From positions 1 through 64,000 of the forward strand of contig NZ_JAHKPM010000051.1 in NCBI RefSeq assembly GCF_018860525.1: a DNA stretch of 64,000 nt. The letters are read 5' to 3'. Under the pieces are notes generated by a model. It was not told where the DNA came from. It made no database searches and was given only the letters and a program-made list of their open reading frames with translations. Source of the DNA: Vibrio hepatarius (GTDB lineage Bacteria > Pseudomonadota > Gammaproteobacteria > Enterobacterales > Vibrionaceae). Positions 38,468 through 50,085 of this stretch are shown here, one piece after another. The position numbers were made by a program, and so were the translations under genes. Position 1 is the first letter of the stretch. Each line of letters starts with the position of its first letter.

Positions 38468-39262
38468 ATGATCGATATTAGTGATATTCATGTCATATTT
38501 AACCGGGGAAGTATATTAGAAAATCCTGCACTTAAGGGGGTTTCATTGCAAGTCGTAAAGCACCAGTTTTTGACAGTAATTGGCTCTAATGGAGCGGGGA
38601 AGTCGACTTTGTTAGGTGCGGTAACAGGAGAAACGCCGATAGCTGCTGGTCGCGTTGTTCTTAATGGTGTAGATATGACCACACAGGCTGTCCACCAAAG
38701 AGCTAGCCAGTGTGCACGAGTGTTTCAAGATCCTTTAGCAGGTACTTGCGCTGATTTGTCTATTGAAGAAAATATGGCACTGGCATATATGAGAGGTAAA
38801 AAGCGTGGTTGGAGTTCTGCGCTTTCAAGTCAGCGGCGTAAAATATTTCAAGAGCGCATAAGCATCCTTGGACTTGGTTTGGAAGATCGATTGGGAGATA
38901 ATATTGGCCTTTTATCTGGTGGGCAGCGGCAAGCCGTTAGCTTGGTGATGGCGACGTTGTCTGATAGTGAAATTTTATTGCTTGATGAGCACACAGCAGC
39001 ATTAGATCCTAGAATGGCTAAATTTATCATAGAGCTAACAAAAATTATTGTGGCTGAATTTCATTTAACGGTGATGATGGTAACTCACTCAATGAAGGAT
39101 GCCTTAGCATGCGGTGATCGTACTGTTATGTTACATCAAGGTGAAGTTGTCTTAGACGTTACGGGTGAGCAAAGAGCTAATATGCAGGTCTCAGACTTGC
39201 TCGAAATGTTTTCACAAGTCAGGGGGGAAGAGCTCGAAGATGATAGCCTTCTTCTCAACTAA
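38468..39262 (+). CDS. ABC transporter ATP-binding protein (TrpX-type system)
   Basis: 264 aa. Walker A GSNGAGKST, signature LLSGGQRQA, Walker B ILLLDEHTAAL, and the switch His in VTHSMKDAL. The Q-loop reads VFQDPLAGT. ATG at 38468 preferred over GTG at 38456. Last gene of the operon; it converges with dusC, 26 bases away. Confidence 0.92.
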   Translation: MIDISDIHVIFNRGSILENPALKGVSLQVVKHQFLTVIGSNGAGKSTLLGAVTGETPIAAGRVVLNGVDMTTQAVHQRASQCARVFQDPLAGTCADLSIEENMALAYMRGKKRGWSSALSSQRRKIFQERISILGLGLEDRLGDNIGLLSGGQRQAVSLVMATLSDSEILLLDEHTAALDPRMAKFIIELTKIIVAEFHLTVMMVTHSMKDALACGDRTVMLHQGEVVLDVTGEQRANMQVSDLLEMFSQVRGEELEDDSLLLN

Positions 39263-39288
39263 CAACAGCAATTGATAGCAAAATGCGA

Positions 39289-40242
39289 TTATGCAGAGTA
39301 TGTTTCATCTTGATACTTTTTTATTCTTTCTACGATAGGGTCAGCTTTATTGAAAGCGCGGATTTCTCGAAATAGTTCAGTAGCCTGAGGGTATTCTTGA
39401 CGCAGGTAAGAAAACCACTGTTTAACTCGGTTAGGATAGTATAGGCCCTTATCCCCTTTCATTTCATATTGAGAATAAAGTAATAACAAATCGACGACTT
39501 CTTGCCAAGGCATGGTTGTTTGATTATGTTTAACGACATTACCAAGATTCGGTACATTAAATGCGCCTCGGCAGACCATTAGAGAGTCCACACCTGTGGT
39601 TTTAATACAGGCTTGGCCGTCCTGAAAATTCCAAATTTCACCGTTAGCAATTAATGGTATACTAAAACGTTGCTTTATCTCATTAATATATGGCCATTTG
39701 ATTTCACTCGCTTTGTAGCCACCAGTTTTAGTTCGAGCATGGACAGTGAGTTCATTAGCTCCTGCACTTTGGATAGCATCAACAATCTCAAAACAGTCGT
39801 CAGGGTTATCCCAACCCAAGCGAATTTTAGCCGTAAGAGGAACATGATGCGGAAGCGCATCTCGGCATGCTTTCACAATGCGATGAATTAGCTCGGGGTG
39901 TTGTAGTAAGGCGGCTCCACCTTTGCTTTTATTCACTAACTTTGCAGGGCAACCAAAGTTAATATCAACGCCTCTAGCTCCAAGTTCAGATGCTCGAACG
40001 GCATTCTCAGCCATCCAATCAGGGTTTTGACCTAGCAATTGAATATGAACAGGGACGCCTGACTTGGTTTTTGACCCTTGTTTAAGTTCTGGGCACAAAC
40101 GATAAAAAACATGTTCCGGCAGCAATTGATCTACCACGCGTACAAACTCTGTTACACAGAGGTCATAATCATTAATATTGGTTAAGATCTCGCGCATCAA
40201 ATGGTCTAAAACGCCCTCCATAGGGCCTAATACAAGTCGCAT
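39289..40242 (-). CDS. dusC: tRNA-dihydrouridine(16) synthase
   Basis: 317 aa. FMN enzyme that reduces U16 of tRNA. The Dus start [11 protein letters not shown] at 40242 is used; a TTG at 40248 would add two residues. Catalytic Cys in [21 protein letters not shown], and the FMN-site segment [11 protein letters not shown]. DusC subtype is suggested by [13 protein letters not shown]. Confidence 0.93.
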   Translation of the reverse strand: MRLVLGPMEGVLDHLMREILTNINDYDLCVTEFVRVVDQLLPEHVFYRLCPELKQGSKTKSGVPVHIQLLGQNPDWMAENAVRASELGARGVDINFGCPAKLVNKSKGGAALLQHPELIHRIVKACRDALPHHVPLTAKIRLGWDNPDDCFEIVDAIQSAGANELTVHARTKTGGYKASEIKWPYINEIKQRFSIPLIANGEIWNFQDGQACIKTTGVDSLMVCRGAFNVPNLGNVVKHNQTTMPWQEVVDLLLLYSQYEMKGDKGLYYPNRVKQWFSYLRQEYPQATELFREIRAFNKADPIVERIKKYQDETYSA

Positions 40243-40436
40243 AAACAATGTTTCTCAATTCAGGAGGCGTGATTCTAGATACTTACCACCAAGATGTCTA
40301 ATAACATAAGCGATTTGTTGACAGGATTAATAGGGTATAGATCTGCAGTTATCAGATAAAGTTAAGAATTTTTCAAAGCAGATAAGGTATGAGTGACCAC
40401 AGCCTTTAGGTCGGGTTATAATGACTGACAACGAAT

Positions 40437-41069
40437 ATGATCACAAAATTAGCAATGACTTATCAATTATTGAAAATAGCAGCATCCCAAACACAAGAAT
40501 CTGACATCTTCATTGAAGGGGTTGTTTTGGCGGCCAATTTGGCGACAAAACCGTTAGAACCAGAACTTTGGCTACCAGACATATTTGCTGATCAGGCTTT
40601 AATTGTGAAAGCAAAGGTTGAGCAGCATATCCATCAGCAATATGCTTACCTAAAGCGAAATGAATACTCGCTTTTATCACTTCTTAGCAATACTGATAGA
40701 GGTGAGCAGTTAGCTGACTTTTCCGAAGGTTTTATGAGATTGTGGCCAAGGATAGAAAACCAATGGCAAGATGCTCGACTTAGCGACGGTTCGTTAAGAA
40801 TGTTGCAAGCTTTACTCACCACACTTATGTTGGCAATTGATGAGCCTAAGACACAAGCTGAGATGAAAGCTGCTGGAGTCGAATCACCACCAGCTTTAGA
40901 CGATCTAGTTTCTCAGCTTGACTTGATGATTAATGAGGTGGCGTTTGCCGCTGATGAAATCATGGTAGGGACTAAAGCACAATCAGTGAATCCGTTTAAA
41001 GATATTGGTCGAAACGATCAATGTCCATGCGGCAGCGGGAAAAAATTTAAACAGTGTTGTGGTCAATAG
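40437..41069 (+). CDS. UPF0149-type helical protein with C-terminal SEC-C zinc motif
   Basis: 210 aa. N-terminal region is a UPF0149/YecA-like helical domain; the C terminus GRNDQCPCGSGKKFKQCCGQ is a SEC-C zinc-binding motif as in SecA and YecA, which binds ribosomes or proteins. Function unknown, cytoplasmic. No clear ribosome site at 40437; ATG 40455 is an alternative. It is followed by lolA, 99 bases on. Confidence 0.8.
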   Translation: MITKLAMTYQLLKIAASQTQESDIFIEGVVLAANLATKPLEPELWLPDIFADQALIVKAKVEQHIHQQYAYLKRNEYSLLSLLSNTDRGEQLADFSEGFMRLWPRIENQWQDARLSDGSLRMLQALLTTLMLAIDEPKTQAEMKAAGVESPPALDDLVSQLDLMINEVAFAADEIMVGTKAQSVNPFKDIGRNDQCPCGSGKKFKQCCGQ

Positions 41070-41106
41070 AACAAAGTTAACAGTAATCGGTCAAACACCA
41101 AGAAGC

Positions 41107-41151
41107 TAAGGTTTAAAGTTGAATTAAGGTTTAAAGTCGATTTTTATCGAC
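41107..41151 (+). repeat. Tandem 16-base direct repeat and hairpin before lolA
   Basis: TAAGGTTTAAAGTTGA (41107-41122) recurs at 41125-41140 with one change, a period of 18. GTCGAT/ATCGAC (41136-41141, 41146-41151) forms a hairpin over the end. The lolA start follows 18 bases later. Regulatory use is unknown. Confidence 0.45.
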
Positions 41152-41168
41152 CAAATAGGATCAAAAGA

Positions 41169-41765
41169 ATGAAAAAATTTGCTGTGCTACTCATGTTGAG
41201 TTTTTCTGTGATGGCAGCCCCTAAAGATGAGTTAAGTAAGCGGTTGCAACTTTCTGAGGGATTCAGTGCTGATTTTACTCAGCAATTAATTAGCCCAGAA
41301 GGGGAGCTATTAATCAAAGGGTCTGGAAAAGTGGACATTTCAAGGCCGAGTTTGTTTCGTTGGGAAACCGTTTCACCAGATGAGAATGTAATGGTTTCTG
41401 ATGGTAAATCACTATGGTATTACAGCCCGTTTATACAACAAGTAAGCATTTACTGGCAAGAAAAAGCGACCGCACAAACACCGTTTGTATTGTTAACTCG
41501 CAACCGTACTAGTGATTGGGACAACTATAAAGTGTCACAGCAAGACGATATGTTTACATTAATTCCAACAGCGGTTGACAGTAACCAAGGTACATTTAAG
41601 CTCGAAATTGATAAAAAAGGAGCAGTTAAGGGCTTTAGTGTTATTGAACAAGATGGCCAGAAAAGTGACTTTACATTTAAGAATGTCAATTTAGCTAAAC
41701 CAAGTGCTGACCACTTTACTTTTACTATCCCGAAAGGAGTAGAGGTGGATGATCAAAGGAACTGA
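41169..41765 (+). CDS. lolA: LolA, periplasmic lipoprotein chaperone
   Basis: 198 aa. Signal peptide residues 1-16 (VMA|AP). The mature part [23 protein letters not shown], and [16 protein letters not shown] are LolA hallmarks; it carries lipoproteins from LolCDE to LolB. rarA begins 2 bases after the stop, so the two are coupled. Confidence 0.95.
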   Translation: MKKFAVLLMLSFSVMAAPKDELSKRLQLSEGFSADFTQQLISPEGELLIKGSGKVDISRPSLFRWETVSPDENVMVSDGKSLWYYSPFIQQVSIYWQEKATAQTPFVLLTRNRTSDWDNYKVSQQDDMFTLIPTAVDSNQGTFKLEIDKKGAVKGFSVIEQDGQKSDFTFKNVNLAKPSADHFTFTIPKGVEVDDQRN

Positions 41766-41767
41766 GA

Positions 41768-43114
41768 GTGAGTAACTATTGTTTGGATTTTACAGGGCAA
41801 GAAGATTTTCGCCCTCTAGCGGCTAGAATGCGACCAAAAACGCTCGAACAATATATTGGGCAGGAGCATATATTAGCTGAGGGTAAACCTTTACGCCGTG
41901 CTCTTGAATCCGGCCATTTGCACTCGATGATTCTTTGGGGGCCACCAGGTACAGGCAAGACTACTTTAGCAGAAATTGCGGCTAATTATGCTAATGCTGA
42001 AGTAGAACGTGTATCTGCCGTGACCTCTGGTGTAAAAGATATACGTCTTGCTATTGAAAAAGCACGTGAAAATCAATTGGCAGGTATTCGTACGATTATG
42101 TTTGTTGATGAGGTCCATCGATTCAACAAATCTCAGCAAGATGCTTTTTTGCCTCATATTGAAGATGGAACGATAACCTTTATTGGTGCTACCACAGAAA
42201 ATCCGTCTTTTGAACTAAATAACGCTTTGTTATCACGAGCTCGTGTATACAAGCTTACATCTTTGTCAGGGCAAGATATTTATCGAGCGCTTGAGCAAGC
42301 GACCAATAACTCAGAGCTTGGGTTAGGGAAGTTAAAAGCTCAGTTTGCTGACAATGTACTTGAGCGATTATCTGAGTTAGTGAATGGTGATGCGCGTATG
42401 TCACTGAACTATCTTGAGTTGCTCTATGATATGGCACAAGAGGATGATCAGGGTGTAAAGCAAATCACTGTCCCTCTATTAGCTGAAGTCGTTGGAGAAA
42501 AAGTTTCTCGTTTTGATAATAAAGGCGATATTTGGTACGACTTAATCTCTGCTGTACATAAGTCAATCCGCGGTTCGGATCCAGACGCTGCTCTTTACTG
42601 GTCAGCAAGAATGATAGCCGCAGGTTGTGACCCCTTATATCTTGCACGTCGTTTGCTGGCAATCGCGTCAGAGGATATTGGTAATGCAGACCCAAGGGCG
42701 ATGCAAGTGGCATTATCAGCTTGGGACTGTTTTACTCGAGTTGGTCCTGCAGAAGGAGAAAGAGCTATTGCCCAAGCTATTGTTTATTTGGCCTGCGCAC
42801 CGAAAAGTAATGCTGTTTATATGGCTTGGAAGCAGGCATTAAATGATGCTCACAATCAACCAGAATTTGAAGTGCCAGCCCACCTTCGTAATGCACCTAC
42901 AAGCTTAATGAAAGATCTCGGCTACGGAGAGGAATATCGTTATGCCCATGATGAATTGGGCGGATATGCTGCAGGTGAAAATTATTTCCCTCCAGAAATG
43001 CATGATAGCCGTTACTACTTTCCTACAAACCGAGGCTTAGAGGTAAAAATTGCTGAAAAGTTAGAATACCTAGCGAGTTTAGATGCAAAAAGCCCACAAA
43101 AGCGCTATGAATAA
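41768..43114 (+). CDS. rarA: RarA (MgsA) recombination-factor AAA+ ATPase
   Basis: 448 aa. N-terminal AAA+ domain with Walker [10 protein letters not shown] and Walker [21 protein letters not shown], sensor 1 [18 protein letters not shown], and the C-terminal tetramerisation/SSB-binding region. Acts at stalled replication forks. Order lolA-rarA-serS is the usual gammaproteobacterial arrangement. Confidence 0.95.
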   Translation: MSNYCLDFTGQEDFRPLAARMRPKTLEQYIGQEHILAEGKPLRRALESGHLHSMILWGPPGTGKTTLAEIAANYANAEVERVSAVTSGVKDIRLAIEKARENQLAGIRTIMFVDEVHRFNKSQQDAFLPHIEDGTITFIGATTENPSFELNNALLSRARVYKLTSLSGQDIYRALEQATNNSELGLGKLKAQFADNVLERLSELVNGDARMSLNYLELLYDMAQEDDQGVKQITVPLLAEVVGEKVSRFDNKGDIWYDLISAVHKSIRGSDPDAALYWSARMIAAGCDPLYLARRLLAIASEDIGNADPRAMQVALSAWDCFTRVGPAEGERAIAQAIVYLACAPKSNAVYMAWKQALNDAHNQPEFEVPAHLRNAPTSLMKDLGYGEEYRYAHDELGGYAAGENYFPPEMHDSRYYFPTNRGLEVKIAEKLEYLASLDAKSPQKRYE

Positions 43115-43174
43115 GTGTCTTTTTTGGATACATTTGTCGGTCTAATTACCAAAGCGCTTTAGCATGATGTTTAA

Positions 43175-44518
<1,344 letters not shown>

Positions 44519-44534
44519 GTCTTTTCCTCAAGCT

Positions 44535-44563
44535 AAGGCCAGCTCCTAGAGCTGGCCTTTTTT
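44535..44563 (+). terminator. Intrinsic terminator after serS
   Basis: Perfect 11-bp stem AAGGCCAGCTC/GAGCTGGCCTT (44535-44545, 44549-44559), then TTTT. On the other strand the T tract is weaker, so it may also help end ansA. Confidence 0.9.
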
Positions 44564-44582
44564 AGTTCAGTTATTCCAAATT

Positions 44583-45599
44583 TTAAATTGACATTTCGCC
44601 CCGCAGTACTTGCTGCATTTGCTTTTTTACTTGTTCATAGCTAAGTTGTTGGCTAAGTAGATAATGGAGTTTAGCCAGAGCGGCTTCTGGTGTCATATCA
44701 TACCCACTGATAACACCTGCTTCGGCAAGAGCACAGCCCGTAGCATACCCCCCCATGTTGACTTTACCGGCTAAACATTGAGTGAGGTTGACGACAATAA
44801 CACCGCGTTCAGAAGCCCTTTTAAGGTGAGACAGAAGTTCTGTGTTTTGTGGAGCATTACCTACACCAAAGGTCAGCAAAATCATAGCATTGACTGGCTG
44901 GAGTAGAGTATTACGAATGACTTCATGAGAGATCCCTGGGTACATGGTGATCACACCAATTGGCTGGGGAGTAATGTCGTGTATTTTAAACTTTCCTTCG
45001 GGTTGTTTTCCGATCTTAATATCGTTACTAACCTGTATATTGATTCCAGCTTCTAGAAGTGGAGGAAGGTTTGGAGAAGTAAATGCGTTGAAGCCATCTG
45101 CATGTGATTTAGTACTTCGATTACCACGCATTAGTTTGTTATTAAAAAATAGAGTGACTTCATTTATTGGATAATTAGCCGCGATGTGTAAAGCATTAAG
45201 TAAATTGGCTTGACCATCAGACCTAAGCTCAGCTAATGGTATTTGCGAGCCTGTCACAATAACTGGCTTTGCAAGGTTTTCTAACATAAATGATAAGGCA
45301 GATGCGGTATATGCCATGGTGTCTGTGCCGTGAAGTATAACGAAGCCATCGTACTTATCGTAATTTTTTCGAATATCATCAGCAATCTGCTGCCAGTCTT
45401 TGGGAGTCATATCTGATGAGTCGATCAAAGGATCGTACTCATGGGTGGTGAATTCTGGCATTTCAGGGCGTTGGAACTCTGGCATACTTGCCAGCTGCTT
45501 TTCCATAAAACCAGCCACTGGGACGTAACCGTGGTCATCAGACTTTTTCATGCCTATGGTTCCGCCAGTGTAGGCGATATAAATATGTTTTCTTGCCAT
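44583..45599 (-). CDS. ansA: Cytoplasmic L-asparaginase I
   Basis: 338 aa, exactly the length of Escherichia coli AnsA. Two catalytic threonines are in AYTGGTIGM and HGTDTMAYTASAL; no signal peptide, so it is the cytoplasmic type I enzyme. The neighbour in Escherichia coli is sppA; here about 6 kb separates them. ATG at 45599. Confidence 0.95.
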   Translation of the reverse strand: MARKHIYIAYTGGTIGMKKSDDHGYVPVAGFMEKQLASMPEFQRPEMPEFTTHEYDPLIDSSDMTPKDWQQIADDIRKNYDKYDGFVILHGTDTMAYTASALSFMLENLAKPVIVTGSQIPLAELRSDGQANLLNALHIAANYPINEVTLFFNNKLMRGNRSTKSHADGFNAFTSPNLPPLLEAGINIQVSNDIKIGKQPEGKFKIHDITPQPIGVITMYPGISHEVIRNTLLQPVNAMILLTFGVGNAPQNTELLSHLKRASERGVIVVNLTQCLAGKVNMGGYATGCALAEAGVISGYDMTPEAALAKLHYLLSQQLSYEQVKKQMQQVLRGEMSI

Positions 45600-46044
45600 T
45601 GCTTAAAAACCAGTCAGTTGTAGGGAACAGAGCGTGGAATTATATAGTAATATAAACTAAGAAAAAGGGTGACGTTACTCTCAGGTTGTTTTTATAATCT
45701 CAAATATCAATAATTGCTTAAAGCAATAATTTTTAAATTTGGTCGTGCCTGAGGAAGATGGTGCTAAGTAATGAGGCATCCAAAGCGACCAGAATCTTAA
45801 CCAAGCAATCTGGTATGACCAATAAAATATAGTTCTAGCTTGTTTGTAAATTGACTTTACTTAGACTTTGCTACTATCCACCTTTAATGTGATCCCTTCA
45901 TATAAAATTAATGATTTTATTGATATTTGTATTTATTTTTAAATGGTGGGGAGTGCATATTTTTATTGAGTAATCCATATGATTATTGTTCTGATTATCT
46001 TCGATATATGAATTGTAATTTATGTAGCCAGTATGAGGATTGGT
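45600..46044. other. 445-base AT-rich intergenic region between ansA and the glutaminase gene
   Basis: No ORF is supported on either strand. A small inverted repeat ATTGCTT/AAGCAAT (45713-45727) is followed by ATTTTTAAA. Promoters of ansA and of the glutaminase gene must lie here but I cannot place them confidently. Confidence 0.5.
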
Positions 46045-47082
46045 ATGTTTAGACATTTTTTGTTGTTTTCTTCATTGTTTTTTTTGATATGTAATACTTC
46101 TTATGCAAGTCAGAAAGAAGGAGATCAAATTTGCGCAGCGGCACAGATGGCATACCTAAAGTTTAAAGATATAGACTCTGGGGAAAATGCTAATTATATC
46201 AGAGCACTGGAATCTGTTGACTCAAAAACATTTGGTATATCTGTAGTGACCGTTGATGGCCGTGTGTGCGAATTTGGTGATTATGATTCTCCTGTTTCTA
46301 TTCAATCAGTGTCTAAGGTCTTTACTTTGGCATTACTGATGAATGGCAGAGGGCCTGATTTTGTAGAAAATACAATTGGTGTTCAGCCCACAGGATTGCC
46401 TTTTAACTCTGTAATGGCGATCGAAAGTCAAAATGGCTCCCCGTCGAATCCTTTTGTCAATGCTGGTGCTATTTCGACCGTAAGTTGGCTAACGCCTCAA
46501 AATGAATTAGACCGCTGGAAGGTTATAAAAAGCAATATGGATAACTACGCGGGTAGAAAACTGCATGTGAATAAAGATGTATTACAGTCTGAAATGAGTG
46601 ATAACAAACGTAACCTTGGAATTGCAACATTACTTGATTCCTATGGAAAGTTAGGGACTACACCAATTGATGCAGTTACAGCGTATACAAAACAGTGCTC
46701 AATCAATGTGACTTCACATGATTTAGCTGTTATGGGGTCTGTGCTTGCTAATTATGGTACACACCCTATCACTCACAAAGAAATCCTTAATAGCGATTAT
46801 GTCCCCAAAATACTGTCATCAATGGTTATGTCAGGAGTTTACGATAACTCTGGAAGTTGGTTTTATGAAACTGGAGTACCAGCTAAAAGTGGTGTGGGTG
46901 GCGGATTTATAGCGATTATACCGGGTAAAATGTCTATAGGAGTAGTTTCCCCACCACTTGATAAATTTGGTAATAGTGTACGAGCGCAGAGAGCAGTGAG
47001 TTACATTGTTAGTGAAATGGACCTAAATCCATACTCGAATCAACAACAAGGTAATTGTATCGAGCTTAATAAGGCAAATTAA
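46045..47082 (+). CDS. Secreted (periplasmic) glutaminase of the GlsA family
   Basis: 345 aa from the ATG at 46045, which has GAGGA placed before it; an ATG at 46033 lacks a ribosome site and would only add MRIG. A signal peptide of about 21 residues ends at SYA|SQ. The serine-lysine catalytic motif is Ser88-Val-Ser-Lys91 in IQSVSKVF, followed by NPFVNAGAI and the C-terminal AKSGVGGGFIAIIPGK. It hydrolyses glutamine to glutamate and ammonia. Common bacterial GlsA enzymes are cytoplasmic, so export is unusual. It is in the accessory segment between ansA and sppA. TSD-like ends not seen. Confidence 0.88.
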   Translation: MFRHFLLFSSLFFLICNTSYASQKEGDQICAAAQMAYLKFKDIDSGENANYIRALESVDSKTFGISVVTVDGRVCEFGDYDSPVSIQSVSKVFTLALLMNGRGPDFVENTIGVQPTGLPFNSVMAIESQNGSPSNPFVNAGAISTVSWLTPQNELDRWKVIKSNMDNYAGRKLHVNKDVLQSEMSDNKRNLGIATLLDSYGKLGTTPIDAVTAYTKQCSINVTSHDLAVMGSVLANYGTHPITHKEILNSDYVPKILSSMVMSGVYDNSGSWFYETGVPAKSGVGGGFIAIIPGKMSIGVVSPPLDKFGNSVRAQRAVSYIVSEMDLNPYSNQQQGNCIELNKAN

Positions 47083-47285
47083 TGGAAACAGGCCAGTATC
47101 AGGTATTCAGTATGTGGTACTGGTTTTGACAAAGTAATGGCATATTCTAAATCTATTAAAGCGAGAATCAGTGCGTAGAGGAAAAAAGAATTGACTTTTT
47201 AACGGCCGATCACTCGAATATTTCACACTTGCCTCACACCCTACTATTCTTATTCGAGACCAATACAATAAGAGTGCAGTTTCAC

Positions 47286-49985
47286 ATGAAAAATAAGCGT
47301 CGATACTTGAGTATTAATAAAAAGCTACTCTTTGCTGTCACCCTTATCAGTATCATCCTCGCCCTAACCACCACTAGTTACAACCTTTACCATAGGTTAC
47401 ATCTGGATATTGATAATATTAATACCACATTGTCCAATATAAAAAAAAGCCAATTATCAAGCATTACGGGTAGTTTGTGGGTAGAAGATAGAGTATTGCT
47501 AGAATCTCAAATTGAAGGGCTACTAACCTTACCAGGTGTGGATTACGCAAACATTTGGAACGATAGGGAATCCGTTATTGAAAGGGGACAAAGGTTAAGT
47601 GAAGGCGCCATTACACAAATATGGCCGTTAGAATACCAACTTGGAGGTAAGAATTATGTTTTGGGTAATCTAATTATCCAGTCTGATCTTACATCGACTT
47701 ACGCTAGTCTTTGGTCCCAGTTTGTGCATATCCTGTCAGCAGAAAGTGTCCGTATAGTGTTATTAGTTACGAGTGTACTTGCCTTCACTTGGCTTTTTGT
47801 TATCAAGCGTATTAACCTTATGGAAAAAACGGTCAGTAATAGTCAAAACAATCAGTCACCAAATAATATTTCTCTGCCAACCTCTTGGTTTAATGATGAA
47901 ATTACTAACTTAGCTGATAAATTTAACCATTCGAATGAGATCATTACAGCCCATTACGGCCAGTTAAATCAAGCTAGAGAAGATGCGGAACGAGCTAAAG
48001 ATGAGGCGATTAGAGCAAGTAGAGCCAAAAGTTCCTTTTTAGCCAATATGTCACATGAAATCCGTACGCCTCTCAACGGCGTAATTGGTATATCGGAAGT
48101 ACTTTCCGATACTTCACTAACTGCGACTCAACGTGATTATGTCGATACTATTGAGACATCTTCTCATCTGCTACTAAATTTAATCAATGATATTTTAGAC
48201 TTTTCCAAAATAGAGTCAGGGATGTTAGTCATTAGCCCTAACCCGACTAATGTAAGGGAATCTATCTATGATATTGTGTCTATTGTTTCTTCAAGAGCTC
48301 AAGAAAAAGAGATTGATCTGAAAGTAACGATAGGTTCAGGTATACCCTATTGCTTGATGGTCGATGACCATCGGCTACGCCAGGTAATCATGAACTTTAT
48401 GTCAAATGCGGTGAAATTTACCGAGAAGGGGAGTGTGCACCTATCTGTTATTGCCAGTGATGTGACGGCGGAAAAAGCTCTAGTAGAGTTTTCAGTACAA
48501 GACTCTGGAATTGGTATTGATGAACAGCAACAAAATAAAATCTTCGAGCCATTTAAGCAGGAAGATGAATCTACGACTCGCCAATTTGGTGGTACTGGTC
48601 TTGGTTTAGCAATCAGTACTCAGTTGGTTGAGCTTATGGGTGGGGAAATCCAGCTAGAGTCAGAAAAAAACCAAGGTAGTCGCTTCTTCTTCAAGCTGTC
48701 TCTTCCTATTTCTCAAATGGACTATAACTCTAAGCATACTTCGCGGCTTAGCCCATTGTGTTTAGTATGTGATGATAAGGTAGTGGAAGAGCAATTATGT
48801 GAGTGTTTAAATTTTTATCATGCACCTGTTTACCAATCTACAACCAGTTTGGATCACTTACCAAAATGGGTTCATGAGAAAGATAATGTCATCGTCATCT
48901 ATGTTGAAACTATTCCTAATACTGCGGTTAAAAGAGAAGGCCTCTTTCGTCATTTGAAGGCCTTGAATATTCAGTTATGTTTAATGAAACATTTACATAG
49001 TCAGCAGTATGACTTTGGGGAAAATGTTAGTGCGATCATTACGCAGCCCTTGCTTGGTCAACGATTAGTGAAGTTAATCGAACGGCTGGAACAAGATTTG
49101 ACTCAAGCTGCTGTTCAAAAGTCGCAAAGAGTGTGTAATGAAGTTAACACCAAGAAGATATTGGTGGTAGATGACAATGAGGTAAATCGAAAGATTGCCA
49201 CTATCCACGTTGAAAAAGCGGGCTTTAGTTTCGATTTGGCGGAAAATGGTAAACAAGCGGTAGAGATGTTTAAAAAATATCACTACGAATTAATTCTTAT
49301 GGACTGCATGATGCCAGTGATGGATGGCTTTGAAGCAACAGAAAAAATTCGCCAAATTGAACATGAGGAAAAACGAGTCAGCCATATACCTATTATTGCA
49401 TTGACTGCTAGTGTCGTGGATGAAGACATCCAGAAATGTTTTGCGGTCGGTATGGATGATTATGTCCCTAAACCTTTTAAAGCTGAGGCTTTAAGAGGAA
49501 AAATCACAACATTTTCATCTCAAGATTCGGAGAGCACTCTACCATTAACTCCGGCTTCTGAGCCACAGAACGAGAGTGTAGATTTTGCACCTAAGGACAG
49601 CGTATCTGATTGTATTGGAAGAATTTTGTTAGTGGAAGATAATAATGTTAACCAAAAAGTTGCGACACTTATGCTTGATAAGGCCGGGTATCAATATGAA
49701 ATTGCTGAAAATGGACAGATTGCTATAGAAAAATATGAGCAAGATAGCACTTTCGATATCATTCTAATGGATTGCATGATGCCGATAATGGACGGTTTTG
49801 AAGCAACGAAAAAGATTCGGGAGTATGAACAGCTTTTAGGACTTGCCAAAACACCTATTATTGCATTAACAGCCAGTGTAGTGGATGATGATATTCGTCG
49901 TTGTTTCGATTCTGGAATGGATGCCTATTTGCCCAAACCTTTTAAAAAAGAGACACTTATAAATGAAATTGAAAGCATTACTTAA
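47286..49985 (+). CDS. Hybrid sensor histidine kinase with two receiver domains
   Basis: 899 aa. Order: TM1 (about 14-34), periplasmic sensor region (about 35-150), TM2 (about 158-178), coiled linker, HisKA with His257 in NMSHEIRTPLNG, HATPase_c (about 360-475) with GGTGLGLAIS, a degenerate receiver-like stretch (about 490-605), then two good receivers with Asp673 and Asp829 in LMDCMMP contexts. The two real receivers are close paralogs. No partner response regulator or Hpt domain is next to it, so the phosphate probably goes to an unlinked Hpt. ATG at 47286; a TTG at 47229 is less likely. Signal unknown; the periplasmic glutaminase and MFS neighbours are possible clues. Confidence 0.9.
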   Translation: MKNKRRYLSINKKLLFAVTLISIILALTTTSYNLYHRLHLDIDNINTTLSNIKKSQLSSITGSLWVEDRVLLESQIEGLLTLPGVDYANIWNDRESVIERGQRLSEGAITQIWPLEYQLGGKNYVLGNLIIQSDLTSTYASLWSQFVHILSAESVRIVLLVTSVLAFTWLFVIKRINLMEKTVSNSQNNQSPNNISLPTSWFNDEITNLADKFNHSNEIITAHYGQLNQAREDAERAKDEAIRASRAKSSFLANMSHEIRTPLNGVIGISEVLSDTSLTATQRDYVDTIETSSHLLLNLINDILDFSKIESGMLVISPNPTNVRESIYDIVSIVSSRAQEKEIDLKVTIGSGIPYCLMVDDHRLRQVIMNFMSNAVKFTEKGSVHLSVIASDVTAEKALVEFSVQDSGIGIDEQQQNKIFEPFKQEDESTTRQFGGTGLGLAISTQLVELMGGEIQLESEKNQGSRFFFKLSLPISQMDYNSKHTSRLSPLCLVCDDKVVEEQLCECLNFYHAPVYQSTTSLDHLPKWVHEKDNVIVIYVETIPNTAVKREGLFRHLKALNIQLCLMKHLHSQQYDFGENVSAIITQPLLGQRLVKLIERLEQDLTQAAVQKSQRVCNEVNTKKILVVDDNEVNRKIATIHVEKAGFSFDLAENGKQAVEMFKKYHYELILMDCMMPVMDGFEATEKIRQIEHEEKRVSHIPIIALTASVVDEDIQKCFAVGMDDYVPKPFKAEALRGKITTFSSQDSESTLPLTPASEPQNESVDFAPKDSVSDCIGRILLVEDNNVNQKVATLMLDKAGYQYEIAENGQIAIEKYEQDSTFDIILMDCMMPIMDGFEATKKIREYEQLLGLAKTPIIALTASVVDDDIRRCFDSGMDAYLPKPFKKETLINEIESIT

Positions 49986-50022
49986 TGATGAAGATATAAA
50001 CTTATTTGCGAGTCGGTAGCCC

Positions 50023-50063
50023 CATTTATAAAAATAGGCTCAGGCAATGAATGCTCTGAGCCT
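50023..50063 (-). terminator. Intrinsic terminator of the MFS transporter gene
   Basis: On the minus strand AGGCTCAG (50063-50056), 12-base loop, CTGAGCCT (50043-50036), then a run TATTTTTATAAA. The HK gene on the other strand has no T tract here. Confidence 0.8.
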
Positions 50064-50085
50064 TAGCAGTTTAAGCCCACTAAGA

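Noticed and set aside
45713..45735. Intrinsic terminator downstream of the ansA promoter side
   Set aside because: The inverted repeat leaves almost no loop and the T tract is short; no gene would end there.
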